This document shows positions 28,162 to 36,794 of a DNA stretch of 64,000 nucleotides, in pieces. Position 1 is the first letter of the stretch; every line of letters starts with the position of its first letter. Source of the stretch: Klebsiella africana (GTDB lineage Bacteria; Pseudomonadota; Gammaproteobacteria; Enterobacterales; Enterobacteriaceae); contig NZ_CP084874.1 of the NCBI RefSeq assembly GCF_020526085.1, positions 4,650,001 through 4,714,000 of the forward strand, read 5' to 3'. The translations under genes and the position numbers were made by a program. The notes beneath the pieces were generated by a model that was not told the origin of the DNA, did no database searches, and saw only the letters and a program-made list of their open reading frames with translations.

Positions 28162-28524
28162 TTATGCGCCGTATTTCTTTTTCCAGGCTTCTACCAGCCG
28201 CTCGCCCAGCTCTTCTTTATCCATAAAGCCGAAGCCCAGCACGTTGCAGCCTTCGTTGATGGCGGTGACGCCTTCTTCAATAGAACGCATGCCGTATTTT
28301 GCTTTGTAGCCGTATTTAGTCTGCGCGGTGATAGCGCCGGCGCCGCCGCTGCCGCAGAAGGAGATGCCGAAAGAGGCGTTTTCTGCTTTCATCATGTCGC
28401 CAAGTTTCATATCGGCCGCAACGCCAGGGACGACCACTGCACGTGCGCCGGCTTTTTCTGCGCCTGCCGCGACTTTTTGGCCTTTACCCAGACGGTCGCC
28501 AATAACTACGGTGATTTGTTCCAT
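28162..28524 (-). CDS. Glycine-rich SFCGS family protein
   Basis: A 120-aa soluble protein with an alternating alpha/beta pattern beginning MEQITVVIGDRLGKGQKV. Its signature SFCGS is at residues 55-59, within GISFCGSGGAGA, a Cys followed by a Gly-rich loop. The motif resembles the phosphocysteine loop of some PTS EIIB proteins, but lies in the middle of the chain, not near the N-terminus. The start at 28524 follows an AAGGAGC site; the frame reads 22 codons further upstream into the PRD gene. Function unknown. Confidence 0.82.
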   Translation of the reverse strand: MEQITVVIGDRLGKGQKVAAGAEKAGARAVVVPGVAADMKLGDMMKAENASFGISFCGSGGAGAITAQTKYGYKAKYGMRSIEEGVTAINEGCNVLGFGFMDKEELGERLVEAWKKKYGA

Positions 28525-28534
28525 GTTTTGCTCC

Positions 28535-28873
28535 TTACAGGTTTTCTTTTGCGACTTCGAAGTGGACGGACAACAACCAGGCCTCTTCATCAGGCAGGTT
28601 GCCGAACTGTGCGACCACTTCGCGGGCCAGCATCATTGAATCTTCAGAAATTTCTTCGAACAGACTGGCATCCACTTCCGGTAGCGGTTCGCCGCTGATT
28701 GACCGGTGAGCCATGGCCCGCACGTGGGAAGTCAGCATTTGCTCCTGAACGTCGTTAGGGACGATGTCGTGACGGCTTAACAGGGCGAATACCTGCTGTA
28801 ACATCTTGTCAGCCAGGCGTTCGGTCTGCGCCGCCTGCTCCCCTACGTCGTTTATTACCGCTCCGTTATTCAC
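28535..28873 (-). CDS. Small stand-alone PRD-domain protein
   Basis: A 112-aa protein made of little more than one PTS regulation domain: helical, with MLQQVFALLSRHDI, SHVRAMAHRSISGEP and LLSVHFEVAKENL, giving His residues at PRD-like positions. It resembles YhfY of E. coli, another lone PRD protein in an operon of unknown transport function. The GTG at 28873 with GGGGTAA upstream is preferred. The frame is open to another GTG at 28990, but that has no ribosome site and would cover the 20-bp palindrome and lie almost at the promoter. First gene of the operon. Confidence 0.68.
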   Translation of the reverse strand: MNNGAVINDVGEQAAQTERLADKMLQQVFALLSRHDIVPNDVQEQMLTSHVRAMAHRSISGEPLPEVDASLFEEISEDSMMLAREVVAQFGNLPDEEAWLLSVHFEVAKENL

Positions 28874-28942
28874 TTGTGTTACCCCGCTGATGTCTCTGGA
28901 ATCCAAAGTAGCGCCGGGGGTCAGGAGTTTGTAGCGAGTTGT

Positions 28943-28962
28943 TTTCCACTTCGAAGTGGAAA
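28943..28962. promoter_or_regulatory. Perfect 20-bp palindrome at the head of the PRD/SFCGS operon
   Basis: TTTCCACTTCGAAGTGGAAA reads the same on both strands. It sits between the probable promoter and the first start codon, so it could be an operator or, in RNA, a hairpin. The central ACTTCGAAGTGGA recurs at 28554-28566, at the junction of the PRD and SFCGS genes. Confidence 0.6.
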
Positions 28963-29004
28963 GAGAAGCGGCGGGCGTGATCGAGTCCACATATTCACAG
29001 GGGA

Positions 29005-29042
29005 AATATAAAAATGACGACTATGACGTGAGATGTATCACA
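29005..29042 (-). promoter_or_regulatory. CRP site and -10 element of the PRD/SFCGS operon
   Basis: On the minus strand TGTGATACATCTCACG (29042-29027) matches the CRP consensus TGTGA-N6-TCACA in nine of ten key bases. A -10 TATATT lies at 29010-29005, placing the CRP centre close to -40, as in class II activation. There is no good -35, consistent with a CRP-dependent promoter. Confidence 0.72.
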
Positions 29043-29126
29043 ACAATGCGTGTGAATAAGCAGGCCGCCGCAGCGCAAAGACCAGAAAAAGAGAGCGGGA
29101 AATTGTGATGTCGGTAGGCTTTCAGG

Positions 29127-29152
29127 CGGGAGGCATCGGCTGATGCCTCCCG
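29127..29152 (-). terminator. Hairpin downstream of cybC
   Basis: An 11-bp perfect stem (CGGGAGGCATC / GATGCCTCCCG) with a four-base loop lies 11 bp after the cybC stop. There is only a weak T-run, so termination is probable but not certain. Confidence 0.6.
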
Positions 29153-29162
29153 AAAACAGCGA

Positions 29163-29549
29163 TTAGCGATACTTCTTGTGGTAGGTGTTGCGGGTAGTTT
29201 TAAACGCTTCTGCGGCGGCCTGCGCCTCTTTCACCTTGCCTTCATTCGCCAGCTTCAGCGCACCGTCGATCTGGCCAATCAGAATATCCAGACCGTGACG
29301 ATAATCTTTCATTTCGGCACTGTCTGCCGCTTTGCCTTCCAGCTTCGGCGGGGTCTCTTTCTGGGCATCGACTGCCGCGGTACGCATCTTATTCAACGCC
29401 GCTTTCAGCTCGCCGGCGTCGGAGGTCTTCTGTACCACTTGCAGGTTTTCTGCCAGAGTGTCCATGTCTTCGCCCAGGTCGGCGAAGGCCGACGCTGAAC
29501 CGAGCGCAAAAGCAGAGACAGCCAGCATCGCTAACAATTTTTTACGCAT
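29163..29549 (-). CDS. cybC: Soluble cytochrome b562
   Basis: A 128-aa periplasmic four-helix-bundle haem protein. A signal peptide of about 22 residues precedes mature ADLGEDM. The axial haem ligands are present as Met29 (mature Met7) and His124 (mature His102 in RNTYHKKYR). Unlike E. coli K-12, where the gene is often described as disrupted at its start, this copy has an intact leader. It lies downstream of pmbA on the same strand. Confidence 0.95.
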   Translation of the reverse strand: MRKKLLAMLAVSAFALGSASAFADLGEDMDTLAENLQVVQKTSDAGELKAALNKMRTAAVDAQKETPPKLEGKAADSAEMKDYRHGLDILIGQIDGALKLANEGKVKEAQAAAEAFKTTRNTYHKKYR

Positions 29550-29585
29550 TGCTCACTTCCTTTTTATTATTTAAGCAAACAGGTG

Positions 29586-30938
29586 TTATTGCCCGGCGAT
29601 TTTCATCTCCGGCAGCAGCACAGAACCACACTGAATGTTGCTGCGCGTTTCAATATCATCGCCAATGGTCACGATATTACGCCACATTTCTTTCAGATTT
29701 CCTGCAATGGTGATCTCACTGACAGGGTATTGAATTTCGCCGTTTTCTACCCAGAAGCCGGATGCGCCGCGTGAGTAGTCGCCGGTGACGCCACTGACAC
29801 CCTGCCCCATCAGTTCGGTAACCACAAGACCGGTGCCCATCTCTTTAAGCATCTTTGCAAAACTCAGGCCGCGGCCGTTGATGCGCCAGTTATGGATGCC
29901 CCCGGCGTGACCGGTGCTTTTCATCCCCAGCTTACGGGCGGAGTAGTTGGTCAGCAGCCACTGGGTCAGCACCCCGTCTTTGACGATATCGCGACGTTCG
30001 GTGCGCACGCCTTCGCTGTCGAACGGCGTAGACGCCAGGCCCTTCAGCAGATGCGGATGCTCTTCGATGGTCAGCCACTCCGGTAAAATTTGTTTGCCCA
30101 GCGAATCGAGCAGGAAGGTCGATTTGCGGTATACCGAACCACCGGCAATCGCTCCCACCAGGTGGCCAAACAGCCCGGTCGCCACTTCGTTGGCGAAAAT
30201 GACCGGTGCCTTCATGGTCGACAGCTTACGCGGCGCCAGACGCGACAGGGTACGGCGAGCGCACTCTTCCCCGACCCATTCCGGGGACTGCAGATCCTCG
30301 ATCGCCCGGCCAATGGTGTAGGCGTAGTCGCGCTCCATATCGCCGTCATCTTCCGCAATGACGCAGCTGGAGAGGGAATGGCGAGTCGAGCAGTAGCTCT
30401 GCAACATGCCATGGCTGTTACCGAACACTTTAATGCCATAGTGGCTGTTAAAGCTGCCGCCTTCGGTGTTGGTGATGCGTTTATCGGCCTTCAGGGCCGC
30501 TTGCTCCGCGCGGGCGGCCAGTTCGATGGCGTCGTCCGGGGAGACCTCCGCCGGGTGGAACAGGTCCAGATCCGGGGCGTCAAAGGCCAGCAGATCTTTA
30601 TCGGCTACGCCGGCAAACGGGTCCGGGGAGGTATAGCGCGCGATATCCAGCGCCGCCTGTACGGTGCGGGCGATGGCGTCCGGGCTGAGATCGGTGGAGG
30701 AAGCGCTGCCCTTACGGTTTTGATGGTAAACCGTGATGCCTAATGCCCCATCGCTGTTGAATTCTACATTCTCCACTTCGCCATAGCGGGTGCTGACGCC
30801 GATGCCCGTCGTTTTGCTGACGGAGACTTCCGCACCATCGGATTTACCTGCCGCCAGTTCCAGTGCCGTGGTAACGGCTTCTTCCAGCGTCTTACGCTGC
30901 TGTGCAACTTGAGAGATGACTTTCATTGCTAATGCCAT
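29586..30938 (-). CDS. pmbA: Metalloprotease TldE/PmbA
   Basis: A 450-aa partner of TldD in the heterodimeric TldD/TldE protease that matures microcin B17 and degrades the CcdA antitoxin. It has no zinc motif of its own, as expected for TldE. It is near-identical to the E. coli protein over its length. The start [10 protein letters not shown] at 30938 was chosen to match E. coli; the ORF reads 23 codons further upstream towards yjgA. It is divergent from yjgA. Confidence 0.96.
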   Translation of the reverse strand: MALAMKVISQVAQQRKTLEEAVTTALELAAGKSDGAEVSVSKTTGIGVSTRYGEVENVEFNSDGALGITVYHQNRKGSASSTDLSPDAIARTVQAALDIARYTSPDPFAGVADKDLLAFDAPDLDLFHPAEVSPDDAIELAARAEQAALKADKRITNTEGGSFNSHYGIKVFGNSHGMLQSYCSTRHSLSSCVIAEDDGDMERDYAYTIGRAIEDLQSPEWVGEECARRTLSRLAPRKLSTMKAPVIFANEVATGLFGHLVGAIAGGSVYRKSTFLLDSLGKQILPEWLTIEEHPHLLKGLASTPFDSEGVRTERRDIVKDGVLTQWLLTNYSARKLGMKSTGHAGGIHNWRINGRGLSFAKMLKEMGTGLVVTELMGQGVSGVTGDYSRGASGFWVENGEIQYPVSEITIAGNLKEMWRNIVTIGDDIETRSNIQCGSVLLPEMKIAGQ

Positions 30939-31033
30939 AATGTAAGAAGGAGTTAACTGAAGTCTAACAGAGAACCGTTTTTCAGTGCGCGCCTTAACTG
31001 GTAACATTAGCCTCTTTTTTTAAGGAGCCTGAG

Positions 31034-31585
31034 ATGACAAAGCAGCCCGATGACTGGCTCGACGACGTGCCCGGTGATGACGTTGAAGATGAAGATGATG
31101 AAATCATCTGGGTCAGTAAGAGTGAAATTAAGCGCGACGCGGAAGAACTGAAGCGTCTTGGCGCGGAACTCGTTGACCTGGGGAAAAACGCGCTAGATAA
31201 AATTCCGCTGGATACCGACCTGCGCGACGCCATTGAACTCGCCCAGCGAATCAAAAAAGAGGGTCGCCGCCGTCAGCTGCAGCTTATCGGTAAGATGCTG
31301 CGTAACCGCGATGTCGATCCGATTCGTCAGGCGCTGGACAAGCTGAAAAACCGTCACAACCAGCAGGTTGCGCTGTTCCACAAGCTGGAGCAGCTCCGCG
31401 ATCGCCTGATTGACGACGGGGATGACGCTGTCGCTGAAGTGCTGAACCTGTGGCCAGATGCTGACCGTCAGCAGCTGCGTTCGCTGATCCGCAATGCGAA
31501 GAAAGAGAAAGAAGGCAACAAGCCGCCGAAATCGGCGCGCCTGATCTTCCAGTATCTGCGCGAACTGGCGGAAAACGAGGGCTAA
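31034..31585 (+). CDS. yjgA: Ribosome-associated protein YjgA (DarP)
   Basis: A 183-aa DUF615 protein that binds late 50S ribosomal precursors and helps 50S assembly (DarP). It has an acidic N-terminus ([18 protein letters not shown]) and a helical, basic C-terminal part. An AAGGAG ribosome site precedes the ATG. Divergent from pmbA as in E. coli. Confidence 0.95.
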   Translation: MTKQPDDWLDDVPGDDVEDEDDEIIWVSKSEIKRDAEELKRLGAELVDLGKNALDKIPLDTDLRDAIELAQRIKKEGRRRQLQLIGKMLRNRDVDPIRQALDKLKNRHNQQVALFHKLEQLRDRLIDDGDDAVAEVLNLWPDADRQQLRSLIRNAKKEKEGNKPPKSARLIFQYLRELAENEG

Positions 31586-31613
31586 GCCCCGCCGTTTTTG
31601 CCCGCAATAGTCT

Positions 31614-32040
31614 CCCGGATGGCGGCGCGCTGCGCCTTATCCGGGCTACGGTTCCGTATATATCAAACGGTTACTCTGTTTCGTAGGCCCGCGCAAGCGC
31701 AGCGCCGCCAGGCAACCCGCACCAGACGCCCTTCCTGTCGTTGTGCCGGATGGCGGCTAACGCCTTATCCGGCCTACAGAGCTACGGTTCCCTATATATC
31801 AAACGGTTATTCTTTTCGTAGGCCCGCGCAAGCGCAGCGCCGCCGGGCAAGCTGTGCCAGACGCCCTTCCCGTCGTTGTGCCGGATGACGGCTAACGCCT
31901 TATCCGGCCTACAGAGCCCTATATATCAACCGATTACTCTGTTTCGTAGGCCCGCGCAAGCGCAGCGCCGCCGGGCAAGCTGTACCAGACTCCCTTCCCG
32001 TCGTTGTGCCGGATGACGGCTACGCCTTATCCGGCCTACC
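31614..32040. repeat. Tandem array of about 130-bp BIME units
   Basis: The block cgtaggcccgcgcaagcgca begins at 31682, 31817 and 31945 (135 and 128 bp apart). Each is followed by a facing gccggatg-cggctaacgccttatccggcctac arm, and each is preceded by the same AT-rich spacer (tatatatcaaacggttactc). A partial first unit starts at 31614. Because the spacer is repeated too, the array grew by tandem duplication. The interval 32041-32352 holds only an AT-rich presumed promoter region for the next gene, with no clear hexamers. Confidence 0.85.
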
Positions 32041-32352
32041 TTCACCCCAGCTCTAAGGCTTGCGCCAGCAGGGGGATTCCCGTCGCATCGCCTGAGTCCC
32101 CTCATCCACTCGACGATACGTTTGTTTATTGCCTTACCACCAAGCTGAATCGTTAAAGCTAAAAACAATGTAGATCACATATTGTGGTGATAACTGAGCA
32201 TGATTTAGCACAGTAATACGACATTAATCGCATTTAACATCATCAAATAGGCCACTTTCTCACCAGGTGAGGCGCTTCACATTTTCACCACCCTCATCCC
32301 GGTAGATTTCACACGTCAACGACACAATCGATTCAGCAAAAAGGGAATAAAA

Positions 32353-33561
32353 ATGAAAAAGACATTGGTTCTGACGACGATCGCCCTGCTGGTTTCCGGC
32401 TCGGCCGCGGCAAAAACATGGGTGCTGACGAACGCTGAAGAGGGGATGGATAAAGGAAACTGGCAGATCAGCAGCGATCAGCTGAAGGTGAAAGACCATG
32501 CATTCAGCATTGAGCAAAAAGTCCTGCACGGCGGTAAGCAGGAAGGCAGCAAAATCCTCACCATTCACAGTAAAGACGGCCTGACCATCACTCTCAGCCC
32601 AACCCGCGGCATGAACTTACTGCGTATTGAGGGTTTTGGCAGCCGGATGGGCTGGGATTCACCGGTTAAAGAGGTCGTCAACCCGGCGTTTATCAACCTG
32701 GAAAGCCGCAACGGGCTGGGCTGGCTGGAAGGGTTCAACGAGATGATGGTCCGCTGCGGCTATGAATGGACCGGCCATCCGGTGACCGCGGACGGGCAAA
32801 TTTATACCCTACACGGCAAGGCGGGCAACACCCCGGCCTCGCGGGTAGAAGTCGAGGTAGCCGACAGCGCGCCGTATGAAATCCGCATCCGCGGGCTGGT
32901 GAAAGAGAGCACCTTCAAAAAAGCCGATCTGCAGACCCTGACCGAACTGCGCTACGTCCCGGGCAGCAACAGCTTCAGCCTGCACGACGTCTTAACCAAC
33001 CATGCCGACTATCCGCATGATTATCAGATCATCTACCACAGCAACTTCGGCACCCCGATTCTGGAAGAAGGCGCGCGTTTCCTCGCCCCGATGTCCAGCA
33101 TCAGCCCGTTCAATGATTACGCGAAGAGCGGGTTAAAAACCTGGCAGACCTATCAGGGGCCGACCAAAGATTTTGACGAGATGGTATTTAATATTCAGCC
33201 GCTGGCCGATGAAAATCACCAGACCCTGGCCGCGGTGGTCAACAAAGCGGGCGATAAAGGGGCCTCCATTCAGTTCGACACCCGTCAGCTGCCGGTCCTG
33301 ACGCTATGGAAAAACACCGACACCATCAAACAGGGCTACGTCACCGGTATCGAACCGGGCACCAGCTACGCCTATCCGGTCACCATTGAACGCGAACAAA
33401 AACGCGTGAAGCAGCTGCAGCCGGGCGCCAGCGCGCAGTTTGATCTGACCTACACCCTGCTGCACGACAGCGCTCAGGTGGCCGCCGTTGAGCAGAAAAT
33501 CGCGCAGATTCAGGGCGACAATAAAGTCGCGGAGAACGAGACGCCGATCGCCAAAGAGTAA
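32353..33561 (+). CDS. Secreted DUF4432 (aldose-1-epimerase-like) protein
   Basis: A 402-aa protein with a Sec signal peptide (MKKTLVLTTIALLVSGSAAA, then KTW) and a galactose-mutarotase-like beta-sandwich of the DUF4432 family. Visible segments are LSPTRGMNLLRIEGFG, FNEMMVRCGYEWTGH and GYVTGIEPGTSYAYP. The family is generally thought to bind or isomerise carbohydrates; export to the periplasm is seen from the leader. It stands alone between a BIME array and a GNAT gene, at a site where K-12 has neither. Substrate unknown. Confidence 0.85.
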   Translation: MKKTLVLTTIALLVSGSAAAKTWVLTNAEEGMDKGNWQISSDQLKVKDHAFSIEQKVLHGGKQEGSKILTIHSKDGLTITLSPTRGMNLLRIEGFGSRMGWDSPVKEVVNPAFINLESRNGLGWLEGFNEMMVRCGYEWTGHPVTADGQIYTLHGKAGNTPASRVEVEVADSAPYEIRIRGLVKESTFKKADLQTLTELRYVPGSNSFSLHDVLTNHADYPHDYQIIYHSNFGTPILEEGARFLAPMSSISPFNDYAKSGLKTWQTYQGPTKDFDEMVFNIQPLADENHQTLAAVVNKAGDKGASIQFDTRQLPVLTLWKNTDTIKQGYVTGIEPGTSYAYPVTIEREQKRVKQLQPGASAQFDLTYTLLHDSAQVAAVEQKIAQIQGDNKVAENETPIAKE

Positions 33562-33608
33562 GATAGTAACCAGTGAATTCCCGGAGCTGGGCGACGCCCC
33601 GTTCCGGG

Positions 33609-34136
33609 CTACTCCCGCCCCATCACCTCGCGCCCGAGATCCCGGGCAAACTGCTGGTACTGTCGCTCATCGATCGGCTGCGGGTAGCTCAGCACCAGCA
33701 ACTCATGATCCGCGATGCCCTGATGATAGCTCGGGTGATGATGCGCCCACGCATTGGCATGAAATCCCATCGACTGATAAAAGCGCAGCCGTTTATGAGC
33801 GATTGCCGTGGTTAGCGGATCGATTTCCAGAATGGTCAGCGGCGCGCGCGTCAGGATCTGCGCCAGCAGCTGTTTACCATAGCCGCGGGAGCGCAGCGTA
33901 TCGTCGATCGCCAGATGTTCGATATAACCGTAGCCGGCAAACTGCCAGCAGCCGCTGAGGCCGATAAATACGCCGTCATCGAACCACGCTTCCAGCGCGT
34001 AGTGCGGGTGGCTCAGCCCCTGACGTTTGGCCTCGCTTTCGCGCTGCTCGTGCCACGGAAAGGCGCGCGCGTAAAGCGCGTCCAGCATGGCGAAATGGGG
34101 CGAGTTGGTAGAACGTAATCTTTCGCAGGTCAGCAT
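33609..34136 (-). CDS. GNAT-family N-acetyltransferase
   Basis: A 175-aa acetyltransferase fold. Beta-strand IEHLAIDDTLRSRGYGKQLL carries the acetyl-CoA pyrophosphate loop (RSRGYGKQ), and RFYQSMGF is the usual C-terminal motif. ATG at 34136 has AGGGATT upstream; a GTG directly before it is also possible. Convergent with the DUF4432 gene. The acceptor is unknown and it is not an orthologue of yjgM. Confidence 0.85.
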   Translation of the reverse strand: MLTCERLRSTNSPHFAMLDALYARAFPWHEQRESEAKRQGLSHPHYALEAWFDDGVFIGLSGCWQFAGYGYIEHLAIDDTLRSRGYGKQLLAQILTRAPLTILEIDPLTTAIAHKRLRFYQSMGFHANAWAHHHPSYHQGIADHELLVLSYPQPIDERQYQQFARDLGREVMGRE

Positions 34137-34156
34137 CACACAATCCCTGGTGGCGA

Positions 34157-34186
34157 AAACAAAACTGCCCTCACGCGGAGGGCAGT
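34157..34186 (-). terminator. Terminator of mpl
   Basis: A stem ACTGCCCTC / GAGGGCAGT lies downstream of the mpl stop on the minus strand and is followed there by a T-rich tract (TTTTGTTTT). Confidence 0.85.
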
Positions 34187-34204
34187 GACCGGAGGCGTAC
34201 GCGC

Positions 34205-35578
34205 TTATTCAGCTGCGGCCGCTTTTTGCGCCAGCTTATCCAGCAGCTTCTGATGAATGCCGCCGAAGCCGCCGTTGCTCATCACCAGGATATGGTCGCC
34301 CGGGTGGGCGGTTTTGACCACCATCTCCGCCAGGGTATCGACGTCGGCGCTCCAGTGGGCCGGCTGGACGCAGGCTTCCGCCACTTCCGCCACCTGCCAC
34401 GGAATATGCTGCGGCTGCAGGAGGAACACTTCATCGGCGCGGCCGAGAGACGGCGCCAGATCGTCTTTGCAGACGCCCATTTTCATGGTGTTAGAGCGCG
34501 GCTCCAGCACGGCGAGAATGCGCGCGGTACCGCCTACTTTACCGCGCAGCGCCTGCAGCGTGGCGAGGATTGCCGTCGGGTGATGGGCGAAATCGTCATA
34601 CACGGTGACGCCGTTGGCTTCGCCGCGCAGCTCCAGGCGACGGCGGGCGTTGATAAAGCTGCCCAGCGCGTTCGCAGCATCCGCCGGCAGCACGCCGACG
34701 TGACGCGCCGCGGCAATCGCCATCAGACCGTTATGCATATTATGCTCGCCGACCAGCGCCCACTTCACTTCGCCGACCTTTTCGCCGTCGAGCAGCACTT
34801 CCCATTGCGAGGCGTCGGCGTTCAGTTTCTTCGCCTGCCAGTGGCCCTGTTCGCCCACCAGCTCCTGCTCGCTCCAGCAGCCCATCGCCATCACCTGCTT
34901 CAGGTTGATGTCGTTCTCCGGCAGGATAATTTTGCCTTTGCCCGGCACGATGCGCACCAGATGGTGGAACTGTTTCTGAATCGCCTTCAGGTCATCAAAG
35001 ATGTCCGCGTGGTCGAACTCAAGGTTGTTGAGGATCAGCGTCCGCGGACAGTAGTGAACAAACTTGGAGCGCTTGTCGAAGAAGGCGCAGTCGTATTCAT
35101 CTGCTTCAATGACGAAGAACGGGCTGTCGCCCAGGCGCGCGGAGACGTCGAAATTGCCCGGAACGCCGCCAATCACGAACCCCGGTTTATAGCCGCAGGC
35201 TTCAAGGATCCAGGTCGCCATCCCGGCGGTGGTGGTTTTGCCGTGGGTCCCGGCGACGGCCAGCACCCAGCGATCGCGCAGCACGAAGTCGTGCAGCCAC
35301 TGCGGGCCGGACATATACGCAATATTGTTTTCCAGCACCGCTTCAACGCACGGGTTGCCGCGGGTCATGGCGTTACCGATGATCACCAGATCCGGCCGGG
35401 GCTCCAGCTGGCTGGGGTCATAACCCTGAATTAAATCAATCCCCTGGTTTTCCAGCAGGGTGCTCATCGGCGGATAGACGTTAGCATCCGACCCCGTTAC
35501 CTCATGACCGAGGGAGCGCGCCAGCATGGCCAGGCCCCCCATAAACGTGCCACAGATTCCTAAAATATGAATGCGCAT
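34205..35578 (-). CDS. mpl: UDP-MurNAc:L-Ala-gamma-D-Glu-meso-DAP ligase
   Basis: A 457-aa Mur-ligase-family enzyme of murein recycling that attaches the salvaged tripeptide to UDP-MurNAc in the cytoplasm. The ATP loop GTHGKTTT is at 110-117, and the MurC-like N-terminal Rossmann domain starts MRIHILGICGTFMGG. It ends in an Ala/Lys-rich tail. Divergent from fbp as in E. coli. Confidence 0.96.
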   Translation of the reverse strand: MRIHILGICGTFMGGLAMLARSLGHEVTGSDANVYPPMSTLLENQGIDLIQGYDPSQLEPRPDLVIIGNAMTRGNPCVEAVLENNIAYMSGPQWLHDFVLRDRWVLAVAGTHGKTTTAGMATWILEACGYKPGFVIGGVPGNFDVSARLGDSPFFVIEADEYDCAFFDKRSKFVHYCPRTLILNNLEFDHADIFDDLKAIQKQFHHLVRIVPGKGKIILPENDINLKQVMAMGCWSEQELVGEQGHWQAKKLNADASQWEVLLDGEKVGEVKWALVGEHNMHNGLMAIAAARHVGVLPADAANALGSFINARRRLELRGEANGVTVYDDFAHHPTAILATLQALRGKVGGTARILAVLEPRSNTMKMGVCKDDLAPSLGRADEVFLLQPQHIPWQVAEVAEACVQPAHWSADVDTLAEMVVKTAHPGDHILVMSNGGFGGIHQKLLDKLAQKAAAAE

Positions 35579-35753
35579 TCGTCATTTCCTTCTTTTATCC
35601 GGGGCACATTTTACCCATATCCCGGGCCCTGGCGAAATGCATTTCAGGCGAATCTGTATTTTGCTGGCGCGATTCACCAGTGCGCACTTTTTTGATTCTT
35701 TGTTAAGATTGTTGCGTTCGTTTTACTCAACATAAAAATGCAGGGAACGAGTT

Positions 35754-36752
35754 ATGAAAACGTTAGGTGAGTTTATTGTTGAAAAGCAGCACGAGTTCTC
35801 CCACGCCACCGGTGAGCTGACTGCTTTGTTGTCAGCAATAAAATTGGGCGCCAAGATCATCCACCGCGATATCAACAAGGCCGGTCTGGTCGATATCCTG
35901 GGTGCCAGCGGTGCTGAAAACGTTCAGGGCGAGGTTCAGCAAAAACTCGATCTGTTCGCTAATGAGAAATTAAAAGCCGCACTGCGAGCACGCGATATTG
36001 TTGCCGGGATCGCCTCCGAAGAAGAAGATGAAATTGTTGTCTTCGAAGGGTGTGAACACGCCAAATACGTGGTGCTGATGGACCCTCTGGATGGCTCCTC
36101 TAACATCGACGTTAACGTCTCTGTCGGCACGATCTTCTCCATCTACCGCCGCGTCACGCCTGTCGGCACGCCGGTGACTGAAGAAGATTTTCTGCAGCCG
36201 GGCAACAAGCAGGTGGCCGCGGGCTATGTGGTCTATGGATCGTCGACGATGCTGGTGTATACCACCGGCTGCGGCGTCCACGCCTTCACCTACGACCCGT
36301 CCCTCGGCGTCTTCTGTTTGTGCCAGGAGCGCATGCGCTTCCCGGAGAAGGGCAATACCTACTCCATCAACGAAGGCAACTACATCAAATTCCCGCAGGG
36401 CGTGAAGAAGTACATTAAGTACTGTCAGGAAGAGGACAAAGCGACTCAGCGTCCTTATACCTCACGCTATATCGGCTCGCTGGTGGCAGACTTCCACCGC
36501 AACCTGCTGAAGGGCGGCATCTATCTCTATCCGAGCACTGCCAGCCACCCGGAAGGCAAGCTGCGCCTGCTGTATGAATGCAACCCGATGGCCTTCCTCG
36601 CCGAACAGGCGGGCGGTAAGGCCAGCGACGGTAAAGAGCGTATTCTGGATATTATCCCGGAAAGCTTGCACCAGCGTCGCTCGTTCTTCGTCGGCAACAA
36701 CCACATGGTGGAAGACGTCGAGAACTTTATTAAAGCGTTCCCGGACGCCTAA
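35754..36752 (+). CDS. fbp: Class I fructose-1,6-bisphosphatase
   Basis: A 332-aa gluconeogenic enzyme that hydrolyses fructose-1,6-bisphosphate; Mg2+-dependent and AMP-inhibited. The metal-binding motif DPLDGSSN has Asp110 and Asp113, with Glu89/Glu90 upstream and [13 protein letters not shown] in the sugar-phosphate domain (seen as [16 protein letters not shown]). Length equals that of E. coli Fbp. An AGGGAACG site precedes the ATG. Confidence 0.97.
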   Translation: MKTLGEFIVEKQHEFSHATGELTALLSAIKLGAKIIHRDINKAGLVDILGASGAENVQGEVQQKLDLFANEKLKAALRARDIVAGIASEEEDEIVVFEGCEHAKYVVLMDPLDGSSNIDVNVSVGTIFSIYRRVTPVGTPVTEEDFLQPGNKQVAAGYVVYGSSTMLVYTTGCGVHAFTYDPSLGVFCLCQERMRFPEKGNTYSINEGNYIKFPQGVKKYIKYCQEEDKATQRPYTSRYIGSLVADFHRNLLKGGIYLYPSTASHPEGKLRLLYECNPMAFLAEQAGGKASDGKERILDIIPESLHQRRSFFVGNNHMVEDVENFIKAFPDA

Positions 36753-36763
36753 GCGCCCTGCCC

Positions 36764-36789
36764 GCTCCTCCCGCGCCTGCGGGAGGAGC
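36764..36789. terminator. Bidirectional hairpin between fbp and yjfF
   Basis: An 11-bp perfect stem (GCTCCTCCCGC / GCGGGAGGAGC) with a four-base loop separates the convergent genes fbp and yjfF. T-runs are weak. Confidence 0.75.
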
Positions 36790-36794
36790 ATTTC

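Noticed and set aside
28874..28990. An upstream GTG start for the PRD protein
   Set aside because: No ribosome site, it lies almost on the predicted transcription start, and the extra residues cover the 20-bp palindrome. The GTG at 28873 is preferred, though not certain.
34226..35434. A 402-codon plus-strand frame opposite mpl
   Set aside because: Shadow of the well-conserved mpl gene; composition is typical of antisense frames.
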